Below are positions 9,094 to 16,802 of a stretch of DNA of 64,000 bases, piece by piece. The position numbers and the translations under genes are program-made. This stretch comes from SIG710 sp045651985. Lineage in GTDB: Bacteria; Bacillota; Clostridia; Oscillospirales; CAG-272. Numbering within the stretch: position 1 is the first letter of the stretch; each line of letters starts with the position of its first letter. Where the stretch lies: assembly GCA_045651985.1 (NCBI GenBank), contig JAZRTK010000024.1, positions 1-64,000 on the forward strand, given 5' to 3'. A model generated the notes under the pieces. It was not told where the DNA came from. It was given only the letters and a program-made list of their open reading frames with translations, and did no database searches.

Positions 9094-9121
9094 TAGGTTC
9101 AGAATCCTAGTGCCCCAGCCA
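9094..9121 (+). repeat. Duplicated 3' end of tRNA-Gln (tRNA remnant)
   Basis: About 27 bases repeat the T arm, 3' acceptor strand and CCA of the tRNA-Gln 79 bases upstream of it (TAGGTTC, an inserted A, then GAATCCTAGTGCCCCAGCCA). The 5' three quarters of the tRNA are missing, so it is not a functional gene. Just upstream, TTCGAACCTA (9070-9079) is an inverted copy of the same T-arm sequence. Possible origins are an old attachment site or decay of a tandem tRNA copy. Confidence 0.75.
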
Positions 9122-9173
9122 GATAAAAAAGATCCATCACAGTAAGAAGATCGCGTCATCTGCTGCTACGATA

Positions 9174-9206
9174 AAATAATAGGCACCCATGTGCCTGTTA
9201 TTTTTT
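9174..9206 (-). terminator. Terminator of the rluD-type gene
   Basis: Inverted repeat AATAATAGGCAC/GTGCCTGTTATT with loop CCAT. On the minus strand it starts inside the rluD-type stop codon and ends in a T-rich run (TATTATTTTATC). Confidence 0.75.
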
Positions 9207-10142
9207 TGTTAGTTTGTTAAGAAAAGTTTTGAAATATGAGGGCAAGGGGCTTTCAAATTGGACAAGCTGTCCCGATTTTGGGTGGATAAAGGAAAGCTCC
9301 TTTGCGTGCAGACACTGCCCGCGGAGAATTTTTGCGTTTTGTTCCTCAAATTTCGTCCGTCCGCCGCCGTAGACCGTGTCACCCGCCAGCGGGTGTCCTA
9401 TACTTGCCATGTGGACTCTTATCTGGTGGGTCCTGCCTGTTTCAAGAATGCATTTCAGATAAGTAAAGCCTTCAAATCGTGAAATGACTTCAAAATGTGT
9501 GATCGCTTCTCTTGAACGTGCTCCGAAATCTCGTATAACTGCCATTTTTTTGCGGTCGGAGGGACTTCTTCCGATAGGCGCGTTGATCGTGCCTGAATCT
9601 TCTTTAATATTGCCGCAGACAACAGCGTGATAAACTCGGCTGACCGTGTGTGTCTTCATCTGCTCGGAGAGCGCCAAGTGAGTTTCGTCGTTTTTGGCAA
9701 TGACCAAAAGTCCGCTTGTATCCTTGTCGATTCGGTGGACGATTCCGGGACGGATAACTCCACCTATTCCCGAAAGACTGTTGCCGCAATTGTAAAGCAG
9801 GGCGTTTACGAGCGTGCCGTCGGGGTTGCCTGCCGCAGGATGTACCACCATGCCTTTTTCCTTGTTTACAACCAGAAGGTCCTCATCCTCGTACAAAATA
9901 TCAAGAGGAATGTTTTGGGGAACGGCCTCCGAGGGGACGGGCTCCGGCAAAACAATCTCAAAAATCATGTTTTCCTTGATCTTGAGGTTTTTGGCTATCG
10001 CTTTTCCATTAGATTCAACGTTTCCGCTCTCAATGAGTTTTGCGGCGCTTGAACGGGATATTTCAAGCTTCTCCGAGAGAAAAACGTCGATTCGTTTACC
10101 GTTGTCCTCCGAAAGGGCTGTCAAACTTACAAATTCATCCAT
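9198..10142 (-). CDS. rluD: RluD-family 23S rRNA pseudouridine synthase
   Basis: This 314-residue protein isomerises specific uridines in large-subunit rRNA to pseudouridine. It has an N-terminal S4 RNA-binding domain (about 14-60, KRIDVFLSEKLEISRSSAAKLIESG) and the RluA-type catalytic domain. The catalytic aspartate is in HRIDKDTSGLLVIAKN, and the family motif GRTHQIRVHMASIGHPLAGD appears toward the C-terminus. The start at 10142 overlaps the lspA stop (ATGGATGA) and has GAGG 9 bases upstream, so a longer upstream start inside lspA was rejected. The lspA-rluD pairing is conserved in Firmicutes. The exact target uridine is inferred from family only. Confidence 0.93.
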   Translation of the reverse strand: MDEFVSLTALSEDNGKRIDVFLSEKLEISRSSAAKLIESGNVESNGKAIAKNLKIKENMIFEIVLPEPVPSEAVPQNIPLDILYEDEDLLVVNKEKGMVVHPAAGNPDGTLVNALLYNCGNSLSGIGGVIRPGIVHRIDKDTSGLLVIAKNDETHLALSEQMKTHTVSRVYHAVVCGNIKEDSGTINAPIGRSPSDRKKMAVIRDFGARSREAITHFEVISRFEGFTYLKCILETGRTHQIRVHMASIGHPLAGDTVYGGGRTKFEEQNAKILRGQCLHAKELSFIHPKSGQLVQFESPLPSYFKTFLNKLTKK

Positions 10143-10614
10143 TGTTTTTAACCTCGGATTTTTTTGTTTCCTTACCTTCAATGAAAATAACGTAAGATAT
10201 CAGAAGCACAGCGCCCACGCATACAAAGGAATCTGCAATGTTAAAAACGGCGAAATTTATCAGTCTGAAATCAATAAAATCCACAACGTATCCGAGAGCC
10301 ACGCGATCGATCATATTTCCGATACCGCCGCCCAGAATGAATGCCAGAGAAAGCTGCGCAAGCTTGTTATTAGGGGCAAATTTAATCAGATAAATTATGA
10401 TTCCGATAATCGCAACGGAAGAAACGAGCAGGAACACCCAACGGCTGTTCTGCATCATTCCGAATGCCGCGCCGGGGTTTTCGACGTATGTCAGATGCAC
10501 TGCATCTTTTATTATCGGAAACGTTCCGATGGGAATCAGATATTTTACTGCAAGCCATTTTGAGACTTGATCGAGTATTACCACCACAGCGGTGGTTAAG
10601 ATCCAAAATAACAT
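10135..10614 (-). CDS. lspA: Lipoprotein signal peptidase (signal peptidase II)
   Basis: This 159-residue integral membrane aspartyl protease removes signal peptides from prolipoproteins after lipidation, and would process the two large lipoproteins in this window. Four membrane segments are visible. Family motifs are DQVSKWLAVKYL near the N-terminus, YVENPGAAFGMMQNS, and the catalytic pair in GGGIGNMIDR and VVDFIDFR...FAVFNIADSF. The length is typical. It is translationally coupled to the following rluD gene by an 8-base overlap. Confidence 0.96.
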   Translation of the reverse strand: MLFWILTTAVVVILDQVSKWLAVKYLIPIGTFPIIKDAVHLTYVENPGAAFGMMQNSRWVFLLVSSVAIIGIIIYLIKFAPNNKLAQLSLAFILGGGIGNMIDRVALGYVVDFIDFRLINFAVFNIADSFVCVGAVLLISYVIFIEGKETKKSEVKNNG

Positions 10615-10630
10615 ATTTAACTCCGTTTTT

Positions 10631-10669
10631 AAATGCGGGGTTTTCCGATTATGGGAAACCCCGCATTTT
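10631..10669. terminator. Hairpin between ileS and lspA
   Basis: Long inverted repeat AAATGCGGGGTTTTCC/GGGAAACCCCGCATTT with a short loop and one bulge, directly after the ileS stop. The T-tract is short, so it may attenuate and not fully stop transcription into lspA. Confidence 0.7.
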
Positions 10670-10674
10670 ATTAT

Positions 10675-13470
10675 TTAGAGAGATTCAACGATCTTCTTGC
10701 AACGGGGACAGATGTGTCCGTCCTCGTTAGACTCGCAATCGGTGAAGTAAGCCCAGCAACGGTCGCATTTTTCACCGTCAGCCGCTTCAACCTTTATAGC
10801 AATGCCGGATTCTGTTTCGGCAAATGCATCTGTGGGAGCGTCCGCGTCAAGAAGCGTTACGCCCGAAACGATAAATACTGTCTTAAGCTCATCTGCAAAA
10901 TCGGAGAGAGTCTTGTATGCATCGCCTTTTGCGTATATGGTGAGCTTTGCGTCAAGTGACTTACCGATAAGCTTTTCGGCTCTTGCAAGCTCCAGTGCCT
11001 TCATAACGTCGTCGCGGAGGTTAAAGAGCTCGTTCCAGCGGTCCTCGCTGTCAAATTTATACTCCGCATTGACTGTGGGCATAGGATTGAGGAAGATACT
11101 TTCCACAACGTCGTCTGCAACGTGAGGCATTGCCTTCCAGATCTCCTCAGCTGTAAATGAGAGCATGGGAGCAATAAGGCGAGTGAGCGAGGAAAGGATA
11201 ATATACATGGTGGTCTGAGCCGCACGTCTGCCCTCGGAATCCTTCTTGTCTACGTAAACTCTGTCCTTTGTAATGTCGATGTAGAGCTTGGAGAGAGTGA
11301 TGGTGCAGAACTTGTTTACCTCGTGGTAAACGGAGTGGAAGGAATAATCGTTGTATGCCTTTGTGCAGGTATCGACCAGACGGTTGAGGTTGGCAAGCGC
11401 CCAACGGTCGATATCGTAGAGCTTATCAACGCTTACCATATCCTTATCGGGGTTGAAATCGACAGCAGGATCACCAAGGTTAGCCATGATGATTCTGGAT
11501 GTGTTTCTGATCTTTCTGTAAGTCTCGGAAAGCTGCTTGAAGATGTTGTCGGAAACGCGAACGTCAACCTGATAGTCGCTGGAAGCAACCCAGAGACGAA
11601 CGAGATCTGCGCCGTACTTTACGATAACTTCCTCGGGAGCGATAGAGTTACCAAGAGACTTGTGCATAGCCTTGCCTTCGCCGTCAACTACCCAGCCGTG
11701 GGTAAGGACCTGCTTGTAAGGTGCGCCCGCGCCCTTTGCGCCAACAGCGGTGAGCAGGGAAGACTGGAACCAGCCTCTGTACTGGTCTGCGCCCTCAAGG
11801 TACAGGTCAGCGGGCCAAGTTTTGTCGTCGAGGACGCTGAAATGAGTAGATCCCGAGTCAAACCAACCGTCAAGAGTGTCAGTCTCGGTGGTGAAATGAA
11901 CGCCGCCGCAATGAGGACACTTGAATCCATCGGGGAGAAGCTCGGCTGCGCTCTTGATATACCAAGCGTTGGAACCTTCGGCACCAAAGATCTCGGAAAC
12001 CTTTTCGATAGTTTCGGGGGTACAAACGGGCTTCTTGCAGTCCTCGCAGTAGAATACGGGAATGGGGAGACCCCAATGTCTCTGTCTGGAAATACACCAG
12101 TCGGCTCTTTCACGAACCATGGAGATGATTCTGTCGCCGCCCCAAGCAGGGAGCCAGTCAACCTTTTCGCAGGCTGCTGCCGCTTCGTCCTTGAATGCGT
12201 CAACCGAGCAGAACCACTGGGGTGTTGCGCGGAAGATAATGGGATTCTTGCATCTCCAGCAGTGAGGATACTGGTGAGTAATGTCCTCGGATGCAAAGAG
12301 TACGCCGCTTTCAACCATATCGTTGAAGATTATGTCGTTGGACTTCTCGTAGAAGAGACCTGCATACTTGCCCGCGTCCTCTGTCTGATAACCCTTGTCG
12401 TCAACGGGAACGATAATGTCCATGTTGTAACGGCGGCCTACAAGATAGTCGTCCGCACCGAAGCCGGGAGCGATGTGTACGAGACCCGTACCGCTTTCCA
12501 TTGTAACGTAATCAGCGTTTACAACGAGAGATTCGCGGTCAAGGAAAGGATGCTGAGCCTTCATATACTCAAATTCCGAGCCTTTCATCGTCTTTACGAT
12601 CTCAAAGCTTTCGATGCCGCCTGCCGTCATGGTCTTGTTTACAAGAGCCTCGGCTGTGATATAGTAATTTCCGTCGGACGCCTTGATAACTGCGTACTGC
12701 TCGTAGGGGTGCATAGCGATTGCAAGGTTGCCGGGCAGGGTCCACGTGGTCGTTGTCCAGATGATGAAATAAGTCTTCTTGGTATCGCAGACATCTGCTA
12801 GTTTGCCTGCGTCGTCGATAAGATTAAACTTGACGTAAATAGACTTGCAGTCGATGTCCTTGTACTCGATCTCCGCTTCAGCCAGCGCTGTCTCATCGTG
12901 AGGACACCAGTAAACGGGCTTGAGACCTTTGTAGATGTAGCCTTTTTTGTACATTTCGCCGAACACCTTGACCTCAAGAGCTTCGAACTCGGGATTCATA
13001 GTCAGGTAGGGGTTCTCCCAGTCAGCGTTGACGCCGAGACGAACGAACTGGTCGCGCTGGACCTCAACGAAATGCTGAGCAAACTCGTGGCAAGCAGTTC
13101 TGAACTCGGGGATAGACATCTTCTTGCGGTCGAGCTTGTTCTTTTTTATGATGGCACTTTCGATAGGCATGCCGTGGTTGTCCCAACCGGGGGTAAAGGG
13201 AACGTGGTGACCCATCATGTGCTTTGACTTGTTGATGAAATCCTTCAAGATCTTGTTCATGGCGGTTCCCATGTGAATGTTGTTGTTGGAGAAGGGAGGT
13301 CCGTCGTGAAGAATAAAGGGCTTCTTGTCCTTATTCTGCTCAAGCATCTTTTCATAAAGTTTGATGTTCTGCCAGTATTTGATTGTGTCAGGTTCTCTCT
13401 GAGGCAGGTTTGCTCTCATTGAAAAGCCCGTTTGGGGCAGGTTCAAGGTACTTGTATAGTCCTTTGGCAT
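10675..13470 (-). CDS. ileS: Isoleucyl-tRNA synthetase
   Basis: This 931-residue class I synthetase charges tRNA-Ile. The Rossmann catalytic core, CP1 editing domain (TWTLPGNLAIAMHP), anticodon-binding region and a C-terminal zinc knuckle (CDRCWAYFTDC...CPRC, about 895-925) are all present. The signature motifs are variants: HIGH reads HMGT within NNNIHMGTAMNKILKD (about 65), and KMSKS reads MHKSLGN (about 595). ADWCISRQRHWGLPIPVF is a strong IleRS stretch. No T-box leader is possible, since only 13 bases separate it from divIVA, so it is transcribed with the division cluster. Confidence 0.97.
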   Translation of the reverse strand: MPKDYTSTLNLPQTGFSMRANLPQREPDTIKYWQNIKLYEKMLEQNKDKKPFILHDGPPFSNNNIHMGTAMNKILKDFINKSKHMMGHHVPFTPGWDNHGMPIESAIIKKNKLDRKKMSIPEFRTACHEFAQHFVEVQRDQFVRLGVNADWENPYLTMNPEFEALEVKVFGEMYKKGYIYKGLKPVYWCPHDETALAEAEIEYKDIDCKSIYVKFNLIDDAGKLADVCDTKKTYFIIWTTTTWTLPGNLAIAMHPYEQYAVIKASDGNYYITAEALVNKTMTAGGIESFEIVKTMKGSEFEYMKAQHPFLDRESLVVNADYVTMESGTGLVHIAPGFGADDYLVGRRYNMDIIVPVDDKGYQTEDAGKYAGLFYEKSNDIIFNDMVESGVLFASEDITHQYPHCWRCKNPIIFRATPQWFCSVDAFKDEAAAACEKVDWLPAWGGDRIISMVRERADWCISRQRHWGLPIPVFYCEDCKKPVCTPETIEKVSEIFGAEGSNAWYIKSAAELLPDGFKCPHCGGVHFTTETDTLDGWFDSGSTHFSVLDDKTWPADLYLEGADQYRGWFQSSLLTAVGAKGAGAPYKQVLTHGWVVDGEGKAMHKSLGNSIAPEEVIVKYGADLVRLWVASSDYQVDVRVSDNIFKQLSETYRKIRNTSRIIMANLGDPAVDFNPDKDMVSVDKLYDIDRWALANLNRLVDTCTKAYNDYSFHSVYHEVNKFCTITLSKLYIDITKDRVYVDKKDSEGRRAAQTTMYIILSSLTRLIAPMLSFTAEEIWKAMPHVADDVVESIFLNPMPTVNAEYKFDSEDRWNELFNLRDDVMKALELARAEKLIGKSLDAKLTIYAKGDAYKTLSDFADELKTVFIVSGVTLLDADAPTDAFAETESGIAIKVEAADGEKCDRCWAYFTDCESNEDGHICPRCKKIVESL

Positions 13471-13483
13471 GGTAGTTGTCTCC

Positions 13484-14335
13484 TTAACTTATATGTGGTG
13501 TGGATTTATTGTTTTTTACTTTATTGTTAATACCCTCAAGGGTATTTTTTACCTTGGAAAATTCACTTTCGGGTCTTTTGACCTCATTTATTGCAGAGTG
13601 GAAGGGAATTATAGGAATTTCCGCTATGACGGGGGGCTCGTTTTCGTCGGGGACGCCCACCTCGATAATTTCTTCAACGGAAGGGCTCTTTTCCTCTATA
13701 ACAGGCTCTTCCGCAGGCTGTACTGCCCGAGTTTTTTCCTTTTTTGCGTTTTCTTCTTTCTTCAACGGCACGATCTTTGCGGGTTCCACGTCCTTCATTT
13801 CAAGTTTTGCCAAAATAAGAGCAATATCTTCACGAATTGCTTCCTTAAAAGCGGCAAAATCTCCTTCAAGACGGTTTAGCTGTGCGTTTTTCTCAAAAAT
13901 CTTCGCATCAAATTCGGCTATAACAGCGTTCTTTTCGGCTTTTGTCTTTGCTATTATTTCCTCGCTTTGCTTTTGCGCGCTGTCTGTGATCTGCTGTGCC
14001 TTTTCGTTTGCATCGGCAAGAATGTCAAGCGAGCTTTTCTTTGCCCGTTCGATCATATCCTTTGCCTCGCCGTACTTCTGACGATAAGCATTATAGGTTT
14101 CTTCGATCTTTTTGAGCTTTTCCGTGCACTCCGCAAGTCTTTGTTTCAAGTGCTCGTTTTCGTCCTTCAGATAAGAATTGTCGTCTATCAGACGGTTGTT
14201 TTCCTCAGCAAACTCGCGGTTTGCGCTTTCAAGCTCGTCGCAGTGAATAACAATGGCATCAAGGGCAGCATCGACCTCTTCGGTGTTGTAGCCGCGAAGT
14301 GCTTTGTTGAAATTTCTCTCAAAATAAATTCCCAT
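13484..14335 (-). CDS. divIVA: DivIVA-domain cell-division/polarity protein
   Basis: This 283-residue coiled-coil protein binds curved membrane at poles and septa. The N-terminus (YFERNFNKALRGYNTEEVDAALD) is the DivIVA membrane-binding motif. It is followed by heptad coiled coil from about 35 to 190 (DDNSYLKDENEHLKQRL and beyond), and a long charged Lys/Glu/Pro-rich tail. This is longer than the Bacillus protein (164 residues), mainly in the tail. It sits between ylmH and ileS, the standard Firmicutes order. A strong ribosome binding site (AGGAGG) precedes the ATG. Confidence 0.93.
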   Translation of the reverse strand: MGIYFERNFNKALRGYNTEEVDAALDAIVIHCDELESANREFAEENNRLIDDNSYLKDENEHLKQRLAECTEKLKKIEETYNAYRQKYGEAKDMIERAKKSSLDILADANEKAQQITDSAQKQSEEIIAKTKAEKNAVIAEFDAKIFEKNAQLNRLEGDFAAFKEAIREDIALILAKLEMKDVEPAKIVPLKKEENAKKEKTRAVQPAEEPVIEEKSPSVEEIIEVGVPDENEPPVIAEIPIIPFHSAINEVKRPESEFSKVKNTLEGINNKVKNNKSTPHIS

Positions 14336-14347
14336 ACTGCCTCCTGT

Positions 14348-15148
14348 TTAAACGTATTTTTCGGCTCTTAACCAGAGCCTGCCTTTTTTTGTTTGATCGC
14401 TTATGTCTTTTACAGAAAATTTTCCGTAGCCTCTGACCGCAATCACGTCGCCTGCCTCAACTTTCATGTCAGTTTTTGAGCATGGGAGGTGGTTAAGATC
14501 CACAAGCTCGGAAACTATCAGGTTTTTTGCTTTTTCCCGGCTCTCACGCGCCAGCGCGGAAACTACGCTGTCAAGTCGGGGAGAGGCAACTGTGTCCGAC
14601 ACGGGGACGGTCTTTTTTTCGTAGGTGAAGTCCGACAGATCTCCGTAGTCGGTTATCTTTACCTTGTCAGCCCCAATTTTTTCCAGACTTGTCATAAGAA
14701 AATCAAGAACACTTCTTTGCAAAAAGACCACGCAGGAATAGTCGTCGAGCGGGCAAATGTCCCCCAGCGTATCGCGGTCGATTCCCATGTTGAGAAGCGC
14801 GCCCATATAATCTCTATGCGTAAGCTTCTTGTACCCGCTTCCGTTTATCTTTGCCGCACCCAGCTTTTCTTTTACGTCCTCGGTGCAATACTGCGCCAAG
14901 GCATCCTTTCCGTCGGATATGTCGACAAAAGAATCATAAAAGTCGGGGACGAAGAAAATGCATTTTCTCTCGGCATCGTTATATCCGCCAAAGCTGAAAA
15001 AGCGTGAATAAAATCCGTCGCGGGTCAGCTTTTCTGCAAGAACTCTGTGCTCGCCGGGGGTAAGAAAAGAAGTGCTTGTAACGAATCCTTTGCTGCTCTG
15101 TTCCAAAAGATCGTCGGCACGGGAAAACAGATATGAAAAATCCGTCAT
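14348..15148 (-). CDS. ylmH: YlmH-type S4-domain RNA-binding protein
   Basis: This 266-residue protein has an N-terminal region typical of YlmH (FLTPGEHRVLAEKL, FGGYNDAERKCIFFVP) and a C-terminal S4 RNA-binding domain (about 190-250: LVSELVDLNHLPCSKTDMKV, GDVIAVRGYGKF). YlmH is associated with the Firmicutes division cluster and with rescue of stalled ribosomes. Its start overlaps the ylmG stop (ATGA), so the two are translationally coupled. Confidence 0.9.
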   Translation of the reverse strand: MTDFSYLFSRADDLLEQSSKGFVTSTSFLTPGEHRVLAEKLTRDGFYSRFFSFGGYNDAERKCIFFVPDFYDSFVDISDGKDALAQYCTEDVKEKLGAAKINGSGYKKLTHRDYMGALLNMGIDRDTLGDICPLDDYSCVVFLQRSVLDFLMTSLEKIGADKVKITDYGDLSDFTYEKKTVPVSDTVASPRLDSVVSALARESREKAKNLIVSELVDLNHLPCSKTDMKVEAGDVIAVRGYGKFSVKDISDQTKKGRLWLRAEKYV

Positions 15149-15426
15149 TTGACCCCACCGCCGAGAAGTCCCGAAAGTATGCTGAGAAGTATATACGCAA
15201 AAAGAAACGACATATCAAGCGGGAAGTTTGTAAATAGACCAAGCTTGTCAAGCAAAGCTCTTATAGGGAAGATAACAGGCTCTGTGATCGATTCGATGAA
15301 GATCAGGAACTTGTTATCGTCGTCAAGAGGAAACCAGGAAAGGACTGCGCGAATCAGCATACAAAATTGCAGAGCACAAAGAAAATAGTACACAATGCTC
15401 GTGAAAACATATACGAATTCTCCCAT
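15145..15426 (-). CDS. ylmG: YggT/YlmG-family membrane protein
   Basis: This 93-residue membrane protein has two hydrophobic segments flanking the family motif (LIRAVLSWFPLDDDNKFLIFIESITEPVIFPIR). Members act at the membrane near the division site; the molecular role is not defined. The ATG at 15426 was chosen because AAAGG precedes it by 7 bases; the 19 extra upstream residues look non-coding. It overlaps ylmH by 4 bases. Confidence 0.9.
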   Translation of the reverse strand: MGEFVYVFTSIVYYFLCALQFCMLIRAVLSWFPLDDDNKFLIFIESITEPVIFPIRALLDKLGLFTNFPLDMSFLFAYILLSILSGLLGGGVK

Positions 15427-15468
15427 TAAAGGACCTTTCCTTTCTCCTGTGATAATTTCAAAAGTAAA

Positions 15469-15513
15469 AAACGACAGCAACAAAGAATTACCGTTGCAGC
15501 TGTCGTTTTATTT
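15469..15513 (-). terminator. Terminator or attenuator between sepF and ylmG
   Basis: On the minus strand AAACGACAGC and GCTGTCGTTTTTT pair with a bulge (inner GCAAC/GTTGC) and end in T6. This would limit read-through from sepF into ylmG-ylmH-divIVA-ileS. Confidence 0.75.
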
Positions 15514-15545
15514 CAGCCTCGAAAATCGAGTTTGGGGTTTAAGTA

Positions 15546-16070
15546 TTAGTAACCGAAATAGCCTGTCTGGGGTGCAGGAGCGGGCTCGTTGGTTTCTGCT
15601 GCTTCAGTATTTGCGGTATCGTTGGAGATCGCAACGTTCTGAGGAGTGATAACGTAAGCGTTGTTTGCAACCTTCTTGATCTCGCCGCCGATAGAGTAAG
15701 CAACACCGAAGAGGAAGTCAATAAGTCTTCTCTGAGTGTCCTTATCAGCTTCTTCAAGGTTAAGAACTACAGTGCGCTTGCAGAGCAGGTGCTCAGCGAT
15801 AGCGGTGCCGTCCTTAAATTCTGTGGGCTTAACGACCTTCAGCTCGATAGCCGCGCCGTTGAGAGAAACGCCTGCGGTTGCAGGAGCGGCTGTCTGATAA
15901 CCGAATGCGGGAGCGGGATTATATGCAGGAGCGGCATCTGCCTGTACTTCCTCCTGTACGGGAGCGGCATAATCGTCGTAGCTCTCTTCGCCTTCGGGCG
16001 CGTAGTAATCGTCGTAACCGTCATTGTAGTTGTTTGCGTTGTTCTTTCTGAACTTATCAAGCATTCCCAT
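15546..16070 (-). CDS. sepF: SepF, FtsZ-ring membrane anchor
   Basis: This 174-residue protein begins with a short amphipathic helix (MGMLDKFRK) that binds membrane. A Tyr/Asp/Glu/Ala-rich linker follows (NYNDGYDDYYAPEGEESYDDY), then the SepF core (about 70-155: ELKVVKPTEFKDGTAIAEHL, VVLNLEEADKDTQRRLIDFLFG, VITPQNVAI). SepF polymerises into arcs and ties FtsZ to the membrane. The low-complexity linker and the QTGYFGY tail are longer than usual. It lies directly downstream of yggS, as in most Clostridia. Confidence 0.95.
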   Translation of the reverse strand: MGMLDKFRKNNANNYNDGYDDYYAPEGEESYDDYAAPVQEEVQADAAPAYNPAPAFGYQTAAPATAGVSLNGAAIELKVVKPTEFKDGTAIAEHLLCKRTVVLNLEEADKDTQRRLIDFLFGVAYSIGGEIKKVANNAYVITPQNVAISNDTANTEAAETNEPAPAPQTGYFGY

Positions 16071-16099
16071 TTTTTAATCCTCCAAGATTATATGTAATT

Positions 16100-16801
16100 T
16101 TATTTTTTGAAAATTGAGCGACCGATCCGAACGTGGGTTGCTCCGCTGAGGATCGCCTCCTCATAGCTTTCGCTCATACCCATAGATAGGATCATCTCAC
16201 TATTATTATGACTTATAATTGTCCAAATGTCAAGAACAAGTTTGCAAGTTTCTTCAAAATATTTAAAATAATTTAATTTATTTTCACATTTCGGCGCCAT
16301 TGTCATAAATCCGCGGAGATTTATCGAGTCAAATTTCTGAATTTCGAGACAGAACCGCATAGCGTCCTCGGGAAGGATACCGCTCTTGTTTTCCTCACGT
16401 CCGCTGTTTATCTCCACCAAGACGTCCATTGTGATGCCGTGTTTTTTTGCCTGACGGTCTATCTCGGCGGCAAGCTTGAGTGAATCCACCGAGTGAATAA
16501 GGCATACCTTGTCGATGATGTATTTGACTTTGTTTGTCTGAAGCGAGCCGATAAAATGGAGATTGACCTTTTCTGTGTCAATAAAGTCTATGTGTTCCAG
16601 CAATTGCTGAACTCGGTTTTCTCCTATATCGGTGACCCCCGCACACTCGGTCAGATAACGTATTTCCTCGCCGTCGGCGTATTTTACCGCCGCGACCATC
16701 ACAGGGGATACGTCAAATTTCGATTCCTCTGCCGCTTTTTGTATTTTCTCGCGTATCTCCGCGAGATTTCTGTCTATATAATCAAAATTTCGATCGTCCA
16801 T
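16100..16801 (-). CDS. yggS: YggS/PLPBP-family pyridoxal-phosphate homeostasis protein
   Basis: This protein of about 233 residues is the alanine-racemase-like TIM-barrel PLP-binding protein that buffers cellular pyridoxal phosphate. Visible family features are the PLP lysine in MVAAVKYAD, GENRVQQLLEH, HFIGSLQTNKVKYI, VLVEINSGREENKSGI, LRGFMTMAP and the C-terminal LSMGMSESYEEAI...THVRIGRSIF. The ATG at 16801 lies just after the stop of the upstream gene; an alternative ATG at 16822 would overlap it by 20 bases. Neither has a strong ribosome binding site, suggesting coupling. Confidence 0.93.
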   Translation of the reverse strand: MDDRNFDYIDRNLAEIREKIQKAAEESKFDVSPVMVAAVKYADGEEIRYLTECAGVTDIGENRVQQLLEHIDFIDTEKVNLHFIGSLQTNKVKYIIDKVCLIHSVDSLKLAAEIDRQAKKHGITMDVLVEINSGREENKSGILPEDAMRFCLEIQKFDSINLRGFMTMAPKCENKLNYFKYFEETCKLVLDIWTIISHNNSEMILSMGMSESYEEAILSGATHVRIGRSIFKK

Positions 16802-16802
16802 A

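Noticed and set aside
9061..9121. Second functional tRNA-Gln
   Set aside because: Only the T arm and 3' acceptor strand are present, with an extra A in the T loop; no D arm or anticodon arm can form.
11323..12801. Long open frame antisense to ileS (also similar ones at 19126-20805, 34399-35652, 53855-55285 and 59935-61137)
   Set aside because: These mirror real genes with strong family motifs; their proteins are Val/Leu/Cys-rich without domains or ribosome binding sites and arise from codon bias of the true strand.
13471..13483. T-box leader for ileS (and for thrC at 51232-51254)
   Set aside because: Only 13 and 23 bases separate these genes from their upstream neighbours, too short for any T-box.
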